A stretch of 64,000 bases of DNA from Candidatus Caldilinea saccharophila. GTDB lineage: Bacteria; Chloroflexota; Anaerolineae; Caldilineales; Caldilineaceae. The notes below the pieces were generated by a model. That model was not told the DNA's origin. It saw nothing but the letters and a program-made list of their open reading frames with translations, and did no database searches. Both the position numbers and the translations under genes were made by a program. Shown piece after piece: positions 1 to 9,689 of this stretch. Positions within the stretch are counted from its first letter, which is position 1. Each line of letters opens with the position of its first letter. Where the stretch lies: assembly GCA_016710365.1 (NCBI GenBank), contig JADJVW010000006.1, positions 62,001-126,000 on the forward strand, in the 5' to 3' direction.

Positions 1-122
1 GGAATGATCTCCACCAGCTCGATACGCCGCTCCAGCGCTTCCTGTACGATACGCTGGAGCTCGGTCTCGATTTGATCGCCGCGATTGTAGATGTCGTGCA
101 AGTCAAGCTTCAGTTTCGCCAT
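1..122 (-). CDS. Smr/MutS2-like domain protein, N-terminal part (cut by window edge)
   Basis: The first 40 codons of a leftward gene are visible, starting at an ATG at 120-122. The peptide begins MAKLKLDLHDIYNRGDQIE and continues into a charged helix. An LDLH motif followed by a helix is how the small Smr nuclease-like domain of stand-alone Smr proteins begins. The glycine-rich part of the domain would lie outside the window. Smr domains nick or bind branched DNA or RNA. The assignment rests on this short stretch only. Confidence 0.55.
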   Translation of the reverse strand, partial: MAKLKLDLHDIYNRGDQIETELQRIVQEALERRIELVEII

Positions 123-242
123 GACTTCCGATCATTTGAAAAGTTTGCCAAGAGAGTTAAAGGTGTAAAACCTGCACAGGGCGTTCCAGCGCCATCGAGC
201 GAGCGATGGTAAAAGAGTCGGCCCTGACAGGTGTTGTGATTG

Positions 243-2638
243 TTACTGGCCCAGGTGTTCGCGGAACCACAGAAGCTGTTCCTGCGCGCCATAGAACTCG
301 TAAGCGTTGGCAAGCGTCTCTGGCGACAGGTTGGCAAAGCCATGAGTGGCATCCTGAAACTTGAAGAGCTTGTTTGGCACGCCATTCTCCGTGATCTGGA
401 GCATAAAGTTCTCCATTACGGCGATGGGCAGAAAGTCCTTCGTGCCATGAAAGGCCAGCAACGGCGTCTGCACTGCCTGCGCATGATAAATGGGAGAGAC
501 GCGCACAAATTCTTCGGGAGCATCGTAGATGGTCATACCCATCAACCAGGGCAGCAGCCGGCCATCGCCGCGGCTCCACTCGGTCACCATATCCACAATG
601 GAGCACATGGTGTGGGCGGCGTCATAGGTGGTGGGGTGACGTGTGATGCTTTGCGTGACAACATAGCCGCCATACGAGCAGCCGGCAATCCCCACCTTGT
701 CGGCCCAGCCCAGCGCACGCACCAGATCCACAATTTCAGCCTGGGCGTCAATGTCGATCTGGCCGAAGTTACGATTGTCGGCCAGGGCATTGAAGCGCTC
801 AGCGCCAAAGCCATAGCGCCCGTAGAGCGGCGTGACCAGCACACCGAAGCCGAAGTTGGGCAGCAATGCGGTGGGGATCTCGACCGTATTCTGCCAGGTG
901 CTCACCACCGGTTCTGTCGGCCCGCCGGCTATCCAGACGACAATCGGTATGTTCTGCGGCGGAAATGCAACCGTCACCGGCAGAATCAGGATGCCTTCAA
1001 AGGTTTCGCCGTTTTGAAGTGTGAATGAGACAGGATATTCCGTCGCCTGACTGACCGCACGCGCTGTTTCGTTTATGTTCGTCAGCCGCGTGAAGTCTGT
1101 GCCGTCCAGACTCATGCGACCGAACTCCGGCGGGTCGGTGTAGGTGGTGTAGACGAAGACGATTTCGCCCGACTCGGCGGAAGGCGTGACTTCGTAGAAC
1201 GCGCCGGGGCCGGTCGGCGATGTTGCGGAATTCATCGGTGCGAACATTGTAGTAATAGGGGTGCCCGTTCATGCCGTAGCGGGCCTGGATCAGCACTTCG
1301 TCCGCGGAGAAGAAGCGGGCATCCTTCATCGGCGAATCGACCTCCGGGCGCTCGATCCGCCGCACCTCGCGCAGCTCAGCATCGTAGAAACGCAGGCTGC
1401 CGCCGCTGTGGAAGTCGCCCAGGAACTGGGGATAAGTTCGGCCCGCAGCATTCCCCGGTGTGTTGACCTCAACAAGCATCCACTGGTTGTCGCTGCTCCA
1501 GCTCGCACCGCTGAACATCACGAAGTCGCCATCCGCCGCCCCGTCGGCCGCGCGCAGTGTGCGCACCTCGCCGCTGGGAAAGTCCAGCACCGTGACGACG
1601 CTGTTCTGGTAGAAGATATTCTCGTCGGGTGGCAGGGCGCGCCCAGCCGCATCGCGGTAGGAGAATTCGGGAACCTGACGCCGTCAAAGGTCCGCTCCAT
1701 GGAGTCGCCGCTTGAGAGTGTGGTGATGCTGATCTTTGCGCCGTCATTGCTGAACGAGGCGTCGGGAATGACGGCGTTGAGGATAACGGTCAGCACTTCA
1801 TGCGTCACACCGGATTCCACGTCGATCACCAAGAATTTCGCCCTCGGTGATGAAGAAACGAGCGAGCGGCGGCAGTGCTTCGTGCGCCGGAGCCAGGAGA
1901 TCCGGCGGCTCGGTCAAACGCGTCACCATCGAGAACGGAGGCGAAAAACGCATTCGATGAGAGCTGGCGGTTGGTGCTCAGCGGGTCGATGCTTGCGTCG
2001 CCGAGCGCGGAGGGAGCAACCGCCCCCAGCTTCACCGCTTGGGCGTTGGTTGTGTCGACCACGAGCAACTTGCTCCCGTCAGGTGAGAATAACAATGGTA
2101 ACACCTGTTTACTGACGCGTCCGGCTGCCGCGGCCAGGCGCGTTTCACTTTCATTGACAGCGCCGGTGCGCCGATCGATGCTGGCGCCTACATAGCTCGC
2201 ATCGGATTGCTCCAATGGCGCAGACTTCAGGTAGCCCAGGGTGTAGTTATCGAGCCAGATGTAGTTGGTAAAGGCGCCCGGCGGTTTTTCAGAGTTCAGC
2301 GGCACGATAGCGCTGGTGGCATCCTCGCTGTGCAGATCGACGAAAAAGTAGTCGCCCTTTTGGTGCGCCAGCACGGCCTGACCATCGGGACTGATCGCGC
2401 TGTCAACTTTGTACGTAGGTCCTAGGGGCGCGCTGCGCAGCGCGGTGAGCCTGGCAAGTTCGTCTTCCGCAAGCAGGTTGGGGAGCGCTTCCTGCGTGCC
2501 GTCGACAAAGTAGATGTTGTTGCCTTCATCCGTGATGGCGTTATTTTCTGGCTGGATAAGTTTGGGAGCGCAGCCTGCCAGCAAGGCCAGCAGGGCAAGC
2601 AGAAGAGCGAATTGGACAATCCGATACCATCTGTTCAT
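243..2638 (-). CDS. S9 (prolyl oligopeptidase) family peptidase lipoprotein, frame-disrupted
   Basis: The start at 2638 gives a lipoprotein signal ending in a LLAGC lipobox, so the protein is probably anchored outside the cytoplasmic membrane. The N-terminal two thirds resemble the beta-propeller of S9 peptidases (repeated blocks such as FSPDGSKLL). The C-terminal third is the alpha/beta hydrolase, with the nucleophile in GCSYGGY (Ser codon 675-677), an acid in HGTKDF and the histidine in DATHGF. The coding sequence jumps frame at least four times, near 1930, 1835, 1680 and 1250. Each segment continues the same protein, so I read it as one gene of about 800 codons with base-calling errors or recent decay. 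The likely role is hydrolysis of short peptides. Confidence 0.8.
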
Positions 2639-2682
2639 CGTTTAATGCCTTTCACGGCGGTGCGTTTGGCTGGTTGAGAGCT

Positions 2683-3446
2683 TTATGCCGAGGCGGTTGT
2701 AGCCTTTGGTTTGCGGCGGAAGAGAGGTTTGGCCGAACCCGGTGGATTGTCGTAGATGGCGATGGGGAATTCAAGGCGCGCCACGTTGCCACGCCGCCCG
2801 GCGCGCACATAGAGGTAGACGAGCACCAGGGCAATGACCACAAAGCGGAACGCCATGCCCACCAGCCGCCTTCCGGGCCATACGCGCCGCCCATCAGCAG
2901 GTCGGAGCCAACGCCCTGCTGGACAATCACGCTGGGTCGTACAAGCCCGCTGACGGAAAAGCCAAAGATTGGCCCCTGGAAGAAGTTCCAGGCAAAGTGC
3001 ATGCCGAGCGGGAGCCAGATGTTGCGGCCGCCGAAGAAGGCAATGCCGTACATCAAGCCACCCAGCGCGTTGCCAAATGCCGTGACCGGGCTGGCGCCGG
3101 GATTGCGAATATGCACCCAGCCAAAGAGCGCCGCGATCGCCAAAATGGCCGGCCATTTGCACCAGACAAGCACTTTATCGATCCGGCTGGTGTACGTGCC
3201 CCCAAGCGAGTTTGTCACCACGAGCGCGCTGATGAGACCGAGCAAAATATAGACGCCGTTCTGTTGCAGCGAGCGTGAGACAATTTCCTCAAAGAGCGCG
3301 ATACCCAGATCGTACTGGGCCAAAGTCCAGAGACTACTCCCGTCAAAAACGATCCTGTCAACGGCAATTTCGCCGAGAAGCAAACCCACCAGAAAGATGC
3401 CCGCCATGGCGATCGCGCTCCCGAGCATGACGATGTAGAGTAGCAT
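2683..3446 (-). CDS. CPBP-family intramembrane metalloprotease, frameshift near the C-terminus
   Basis: This is a polytopic membrane protein with the three motifs of CPBP (Abi, Rce1-like) proteases: EEIVSR, FGWVH and HFAWN. These contribute the glutamates and histidines of the metal site inside the membrane. I chose the ATG at 3446 because the protein then begins directly with a hydrophobic segment; an in-frame ATG at 3575 adds an unconvincing polar leader. Near 2870 the frame shifts, and the last transmembrane helix (RFVVIALVLVYLYVRAG) and basic tail continue in another frame to 2683. Bacterial members process peptides or act in bacteriocin immunity; the substrate here is unknown. Confidence 0.75.
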
Positions 3447-3677
3447 AACATCTGGTCTTTCGTTTTTGATTACGTTGCAAATGGGAGGTGATGAGGCGTG
3501 CCCGCGCGTTGGACTAAAGCCGATTACGCGCCAGCACGGCGCGACGAAAAGGTGAAACCCCAGGTCACAGCCCAATACCTACTTATACATTCTCGATGCC
3601 ATCTTTGTCAATCAAGTCTGGACGCTATAGAAATCATAATTGGGTCAACCGGATCTCGTATGGTTGTCAATACAATT
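3447..3677. other. Intergenic spacer, no gene seen
   Basis: About 230 bases separate the CPBP gene start from the hairpin that follows the large secreted protein gene. I see no convincing reading frame. It presumably carries the promoter of the CPBP gene. Confidence 0.5.
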
Positions 3678-3712
3678 TAGCTTCCAGGCAGTGAAGGTAT
3701 GCCTGGAAGCTA
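3678..3712 (-). terminator. Hairpin downstream of the large secreted protein gene
   Basis: Perfect 13-bp arms at 3678-3690 and 3700-3712 flank a 9-nt loop. The hairpin lies 18 bases beyond the stop codon at 3730. There is no clear U-tract, so it may protect the mRNA 3' end rather than terminate by itself. Confidence 0.5.
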
Positions 3713-3729
3713 GCTGTCAAGAGGGGGGA

Positions 3730-6700
3730 TTACCGTGTAACCACAGGCAGAAAGAGCTGATTGCCCGTGGGGGCAGCGTTCAGGCTCACCACAACGGCGC
3801 CGCGATTGAACGGGTTTTGCCCGTCCGCGTAGAGGAATGATCCTTCACTCGCCAGTTTGATCTTGTAGCGCTCGCCCGCGGCCAGGAGACCGCTGTCCCA
3901 GCCGCCGCCGCGCAGGGTGCTGTGCTCGGCCAGGTCAAGGTTGACCCATTCGACCACGCTGTCGGGCCGCACGGTGAGCACCGCGGGGTCGAAGCCGTTG
4001 GCCGTCATGTAGATGGTGTGCGTGGCGGCTTCGGCCACGACAGGCGTCAGCGCAAGGTCGGCGGCCAACCCATCGTCGGCAACATCGATGTCACCGCTGC
4101 GGTAGGGTTGATAGCCATTCTGCGTCACGTCAAGCCGGTAGGTTCCCGCTGGCGCCGTGAAGCTGTAGCTGCCGTCGCCGCCGGTCACGGCCGGGTTCGT
4201 CTGACCCAGTTCGCTCGCCGTCAGCAGGTCGAAGACGGCGCCGGCCGCAGCCGAGGCGCGCGCCAGCAGCGCGGCGACGCTGGCATTGGCGACCGGCTGG
4301 CCGTTGAGCAGGTTGCGCACGCTACCGACCGGCGGCGCCTGCACGCTGGCCGCGTAGACCTGCTGCGCACCGTTGCGGGTGGCAACCAGTTGTAACACAG
4401 GCGCAGCGGCAATGCCGGCGCTGCTGACTGCCGGGCCGTAGATGAAACTGCCGGTGTAGCGGCCGTCGCCATCCGCATCCATCAGCGAGGAGATGACCAG
4501 GTCGTTGAACACGACGCGCATCTGCGTATTCGGGTCGCTGCCACAGCGGTCGACGCCGATCTGATAGGATTCGCCGCTGCGCAGGAAGGCGCTGGTTTGG
4601 CTGACTCCCCACGAGAAGCCAAAGGTCGGCACGGCAATCGTGCGGCCCTGGCTGTCGGTGAAGGTGACGCTCATCGGGTCGAAGGGCAGCGCGTCATTGA
4701 CCAGGATGCCGGTTGCCTGGCCGGAGGCAACATCGCGCGGCGATGTAATCGTTGCTTGAGCGGCATTGACCGATACTTGGGCATAACGTGCGCTGATCTG
4801 ATGGACGCCGTTAGGCAGCGTCGCCGTATAGCTGAAGTCGCCATTGGCGTCGCTGGTGGTCACACCGACCTGCACCAGGCCGATGAGAATGGCAATGGTG
4901 CGATTGGGTTCTGCACGGCCATGCAACATCTGCCCGGCGCGACAGGTGGCGGCGCGCCGGTGAAGGTGCGGTCGAGCAGCGCGTCGTCGCTGTAATCCAT
5001 GAATGCACCGATGATCGGCGAGCTGAGCAAGCCGTAGGCCGTGGCGCTGCTCTGGTTGTTGACGGAGTCGATATCGCCCGCCAGCGTTACCTGCGCCGCG
5101 GCCTGCACATCCATCTGCACGTCACTGGCATTGCTGGCGGCCACCGTACAGGTCAGACAGCCGTACCAACCAAGCACGATCTCACCGCTCTCGCCTGGCT
5201 GCAGCACAGGCAGCGCAAACTGGATCGAGTCGAGCTGGCGCACGATGCTGCCGGACGCAATGCCTGGCGCCTGCAAGGTCACGAGCTGGTTGCCGCGTAG
5301 TTGCGGCGGAATCTGGAAGGTGAGGGTTGCACCCTGCGCCGGCCGCGTGCCGCGGTTGCCATACTCGATCTTGAAGTCTTGAATCTCGAAGTTGCCGAGT
5401 TTGTCCGCGGCCGCGCTCTGCACGCTGCCCACCTGCCCTACACTGCGCCGGCTGTTGGCAGTCAGCAGTACGTCCATGTCCGGCCCCGCGCCATCTGCCT
5501 GCGCCGGGCGGTAGATGTAATCTTCGGTCTCGCCGGTCTTGAACGGAACCGGATAGCCGCGACCGTCACCGTAGCTGAGGCCACCCGCGGCCAGCGTCTT
5601 GTTGGACGGGCGTTCGCTCAGGGTGATGCGCACCCACGCCGGCGGATTGGGATTCTGCCACGGCACAAGCCCGGTCGGGACGTTGACAAGGTGCAGCCCC
5701 GCGCCCAGCCCCACGACATTGACGGGCTGATCGATCACGATGTGCTCGACGGCCGGCTGGCCGCCACACTGGGTGGCATCTGCCCAGTCGCCGTCACGGT
5801 TGCTGTCCAGCCAGATGTTGATGTACCCCGGTCCGCCCAATTGCTGGAAGTAGGCCACCGCCTGCGGGCTGATGAAGACTTTCACAGGCAGGGTAGTGGT
5901 CTGGCAGTTGTTTAGATTCCACAGCGCCAGGTTTGTGCCGTCGTCACCGCGGTCGTTGTCGGGGTCGTTAGCCGCCGGCTCGATGTTGTGCAGCGGATCC
6001 TGGTCCGGCCCGACGTCGGCTTCGGCTTCCAGGCTGACGCGCTTGCCCAGGTGGAAGGGGCGCGGATGGCGATGCAGCGGGCCTTCGGGCAGACCGGTCG
6101 CCGGGTCGAAGACGGTGGGGAAGAACGCCTGCACGCCCGGATAGGCCGCCATGTTGGCGCCGGCCGTGTGGTTGCTGCTGTCCGGCGCGTCGCCGAGATC
6201 ATGCGGGCGGATGGGGATGTTCAGCGGCGGCAGTTCGCCGTTGAGGTGCGGGAACTGCTGCGTGTCCGGGCAGCGGTTGTCCTCGCCGGGCAGCACGCAG
6301 AAGACGATGCGCGCTCGGCGTGTAATCGTCGGGCAGCGCCAGTTCATCCGAGACTTCCGCTTCCATGCGCAGGTCGAGGTCGACTGTGGTGAGGACGTTC
6401 GGATCGAGCGTCACGCGGTCGAGGAAGCGCGGCGTCGCACCAGCCCCGTCCGGCTGCTGAAAGAGGCCCAGCGTGGCGCTGACCGCGGCGCGGCTGTTGA
6501 TACGCAGGCGCACCGGCACATTGGTCAGATCGTCCAGATCCAGCGTGTGGGTGATAGGATCGAGCTCGAAGTCGAAGCTGGTCGCGTCGTAGCCAGGGCA
6601 CTTGGCCGTGAAGGTGGTCGCGTCGACCAATTCCGGGCCGCCGGGCGTGCGCGCCTGCGCCGTGTTGGTGAATGTGAATGTCTGCTGATTTGCCTGGCAG

Positions 6701-8426
6701 AGTGGATGCACGTGGACGGTAAAGGTCAGCACGACTTCGGCATCGGGCAGGATCGAACCTTCCCATTTCACCACCTGCTGCAACTGTGGATTCCCCGTCC
6801 AGTCGAGCGTCGCCTGCAGCGGCATAGCGCCGTTGGTCGGGCTTTCCACTTTGACATAGACAACGTTGCCGCCGTCAATGGTTGGAAGCAGATGCAGCGG
6901 GTAAGGCAGTTCGTCGCGAATCTGCGCCTGGATCGGCTGGCTGCCGCCAACGTGACGCAGCCGGATCTGGTAAGTAACCTGATCCGCATAGTCGACCGGC
7001 TCGCCGTTGGGGGTGATGACGCGCTTTTCCAACTTCAGCACACCCTCCTCGCCGGCGGGCGACGGCTTCTGCAAGATGTCTTCGGTCTCGCCAAAGCGGT
7101 AGGAAGCAAACGCACTGGTGGGATGCGGGCCGCGCCGTCGGGCAGACCGGGACCATCGCTGCCCGGCGCCGGCTGGACAGCCGGCGCCTCGCTCAACGTA
7201 AAGCGCATCCAGTGGGGCTGGACCTGGGTGCTGTTGAAGACCTTCTCGGTGTTGACCAGGAAGTCGCGCCAGCCGCCGGCCGGGATCGCCGTCATATCCA
7301 CGACATAGTTTTGCACGATCCATTCGTAGCCGGTCTGCGCCGGTTCGGCTTCCGTCTGCGGGCAGAGATTGATGTCTGCCCAGTCGCCGTCGCGGTTGCC
7401 GTCGAACCAGACGTTCAGGTACAGGAAGCTGCGTGTAGCCGCGGCGTCCTTGCTGACGCGCACTTCCAGCGTGGTGCGGCGGCAGTCGAAGAAGCGAATC
7501 TGGCGGTTGCGCCAGCCGTCATCCCCGCGATCCTGGTTGGCCACATCGCCGATCACGCCGGCTGCGTTGCGCAGGATATTGTTGGGGCCATCCTGGTCGG
7601 GGCCCTGGTCGGCTTCCGCCTCGCGCGAGAGATGTTGGCCGAGCCAGCCTTCCATCGTCTGATTGAGGTGGCGCGGGCCGGCGATCTGGCCGGCGGGAAC
7701 ATCCCACACGGTGGGGAAGTTGCCCGGCACGCCTGCGTAGGCGCTGTTGACGACGCCGTGATGGTTGCTGGAGTCGGGCGCGTCGCCCAGGTCGGGGCGC
7801 GGGCCTTCGTCGGGTGGCAGCGTGTAGGTGATAACCAGGCGGGGGGCTACGGCGCCTTCACGGGTGTCGGCGCGCACGCCGCCGGTGGTCGGCGTCAGCC
7901 CGCGCAGCACGATGCCGTAGCTGGGCTGCGTCCCGTCCAACCAACTGCTCAGCAGCGGCTTGATCGGCCAGTCCACATTGCCGGCGACCGGTGCGTTCTG
8001 CACGGCGCCACCCCAAGTGACGGCGGGCTTGCCGTTCCAGGTGAGCGTCGCCTCATCCCACGCCCCATCGACGCGGCCCAGCTCGATGTCGAGCGGGTTG
8101 GCCGAAGCGTTGACGTGCAGCCGGAAGACCGCACTGTCGATGGTGGCGTTGGCGGGCAGCACCGAGAGATCGAATTGCACAAAGTTGTAGTCGAAGTCGC
8201 CGCCCGGCCGGGCGTTGAGCACGAAGTAGGGATTGCCCGGAGCGGTGAAGGTCGGGACGCTCTCGATCGCGCCGGCGTCGCCGCTGGCAGGAATCTCGAC
8301 GCTGAAGGTAAGTGCTGCCGGTGCGGCGGACAGCCCGCTGGCGGGCAGCAGCAACGCCAGCAGCATGCCCAGCAGAACGAGTCGCGTTGTCATGCTGAGC
8401 CAGAAATGAGTGAATTGCTTGGACAT
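3730..8426 (-). CDS. Very large secreted multidomain protein (DNRLRE, GEVED x2, DUF11-like, cupredoxin-like), frame-disrupted
   Basis: The ATG at 8426 has an AAGGAGAG ribosome binding site and a signal peptide (ALLLPASGLSAAP). In order come a DNRLRE/CBM-like beta domain, a first GEVED-type unit (LGDAPDSSN ... DGNRDGDWAD ... GETED), a conserved-repeat (DUF11-like) beta domain, a second GEVED unit, another beta domain, carboxypeptidase-regulatory-like folds (GDGSYSFTAPAGTY) and a plastocyanin-like domain (GFDPAVLTVRPDSVVEWVN). The last residues are LFLPVVTR. Frame breaks near 7120, 6330 and 4930 split it into four open frames that join into about 1,565 codons. It is probably a surface or sheath protein that binds ligands or copper. 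No enzyme motif is visible. Confidence 0.75.
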
Positions 8427-8602
8427 TTGGTTCTCTCCTTGGTAAAACAGCTCCTTGTGTTGTGCTTGCGTGCTGAGGGATTTCACACGCACGCACAGCA
8501 TAGCGGGCAGAATGCTGCTTTTGTGGCAGGGAGTGGAGAGAAACGCGTCAGAATCGCATCAAGGGGCGGTTTGTTGGGCAAGTGCAGCGATAGATAAACA
8601 GT

Positions 8603-9109
8603 TCACTCGGCGAGGATTTGTTCTTTGTTTCTAAAAACGACGCGATCCTTTGCCTCGATTTCCTCAATGAGGCGGCGCACCTGCTCTCGATTTATCACAT
8701 TGTGCCGCCATAAAGCACGGAGGATGCCGGGTAAATCCCAGGTTTCGACTTGTTCGCGAAGACACCAGTTCTTGACATGGCGCTCATTTGTCAAGACGCC
8801 AAGTGATCGTGACCTGGCAACGATCAATGTCTCGCGCTCGCCCGTATCGAACGAGGAGGGCAGCGCGCTCTTTTGAAGGATTTCTTGGGCATTGGGCACA
8901 AGTAGTTCGATTTGTTCCTGCTCGATCAGATCGATTACCGGCTGAAGGACGGTATATCCTTTGGTTACGCCAATTTGGAATTCCTCATAAACGGCTGGCG
9001 TCACACCCAGGCGGTTTGCTTTGAGCAACTGTAGCAGCAGCGATATGCGACCAACCTTGGCAAATGTCGAGAGTATATTCGTGTCGGCCAGAATGACGTT
9101 ACTCATCAT
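8603..9109 (-). CDS. PIN-domain toxin of the DUF3368 type
   Basis: From the ATG at 9109 (an alternative ATG is at 9106) the protein begins MSNVILADTNILSTFAKVG. The first acidic residue of the PIN nuclease centre lies in ADTN, and further acids lie in DTGERETLIVA and the LGVLTNERH region. This matches DUF3368 proteins, which are VapC-like RNases paired with UPF0175 antitoxins. The gene overlaps the end of the upstream antitoxin by 11 bases, as expected for a translationally coupled toxin-antitoxin pair. Confidence 0.8.
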   Translation of the reverse strand: MMSNVILADTNILSTFAKVGRISLLLQLLKANRLGVTPAVYEEFQIGVTKGYTVLQPVIDLIEQEQIELLVPNAQEILQKSALPSSFDTGERETLIVARSRSLGVLTNERHVKNWCLREQVETWDLPGILRALWRHNVINREQVRRLIEEIEAKDRVVFRNKEQILAE

Positions 9110-9401
9110 TTTGCAGGCGTTGCGACTGGCGCTCAAGTTTCTCGACCGGATCGCTTTCAACAACGCGTTCGATGCCACGGTCCGCGAGGATCGATTCGAA
9201 TTCCCAGCGCGTCATGCCGGCAATCTCGGCAGCTCTGCCTAGCGTCGTCTCTCCATCGAGATAGAGTTGTAGCGACGCCTCCAACTTGAGTTGCGGCCGC
9301 GTGACAAAGAGCATCTGAATCGCTTCTGCAATAGCCTCTGTACGGCTGCGAAAGATGCCTGCTTTAACAAGTGCATCCAATTGAAGATCCTGAATTGCCA
9401 T
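9099..9401 (-). CDS. UPF0175-type antitoxin
   Basis: This 100-residue protein has the UPF0175 pattern: an N-terminal helix, then LGRAAEIAGMTRWEFESIL, which is the helix-turn-helix-like segment of the family. An AAGGAAG ribosome binding site precedes the ATG at 9401. It lies immediately upstream of and overlaps the DUF3368 PIN toxin, so it should neutralise the toxin and probably autoregulate the pair. Confidence 0.8.
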   Translation of the reverse strand: MAIQDLQLDALVKAGIFRSRTEAIAEAIQMLFVTRPQLKLEASLQLYLDGETTLGRAAEIAGMTRWEFESILADRGIERVVESDPVEKLERQSQRLQNDE

Positions 9402-9689
9402 ATGGACTTCCTTGAACGGTCAACGGTCAAAATCGTAGAGCGACGTTGCGGACACAATCCCCCCACCCAGCAATCCCATACTAGCCGATTTGACAGACTT
9501 TCTCAACTGACACCATCCTAACGCGTGTATTTCACGTGGGGACGTAAACCCGTCCTCCACACTTCGTGGTGAAGAATTAGCCGAAGCAGAACAGCGGCCA
9601 CATCGGCGCTACAAACACAAAGGGGCGCAAAGAAGACTTGGTTCTTCTTCGCACCCCTTTGCGCCTTCGTGGTGAGGCAGTTTAGACGC
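9402..9689. other. Intergenic region with an imperfect inverted repeat
   Basis: No gene is visible. At 9619-9660 an arm reading AAAGGGGCGCAAAGAAG is followed by a near-complement (CTTCTTCGCACCCCTTT), giving a strong hairpin downstream of the C11 peptidase gene. The region also carries the promoter of the toxin-antitoxin pair. Confidence 0.5.
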
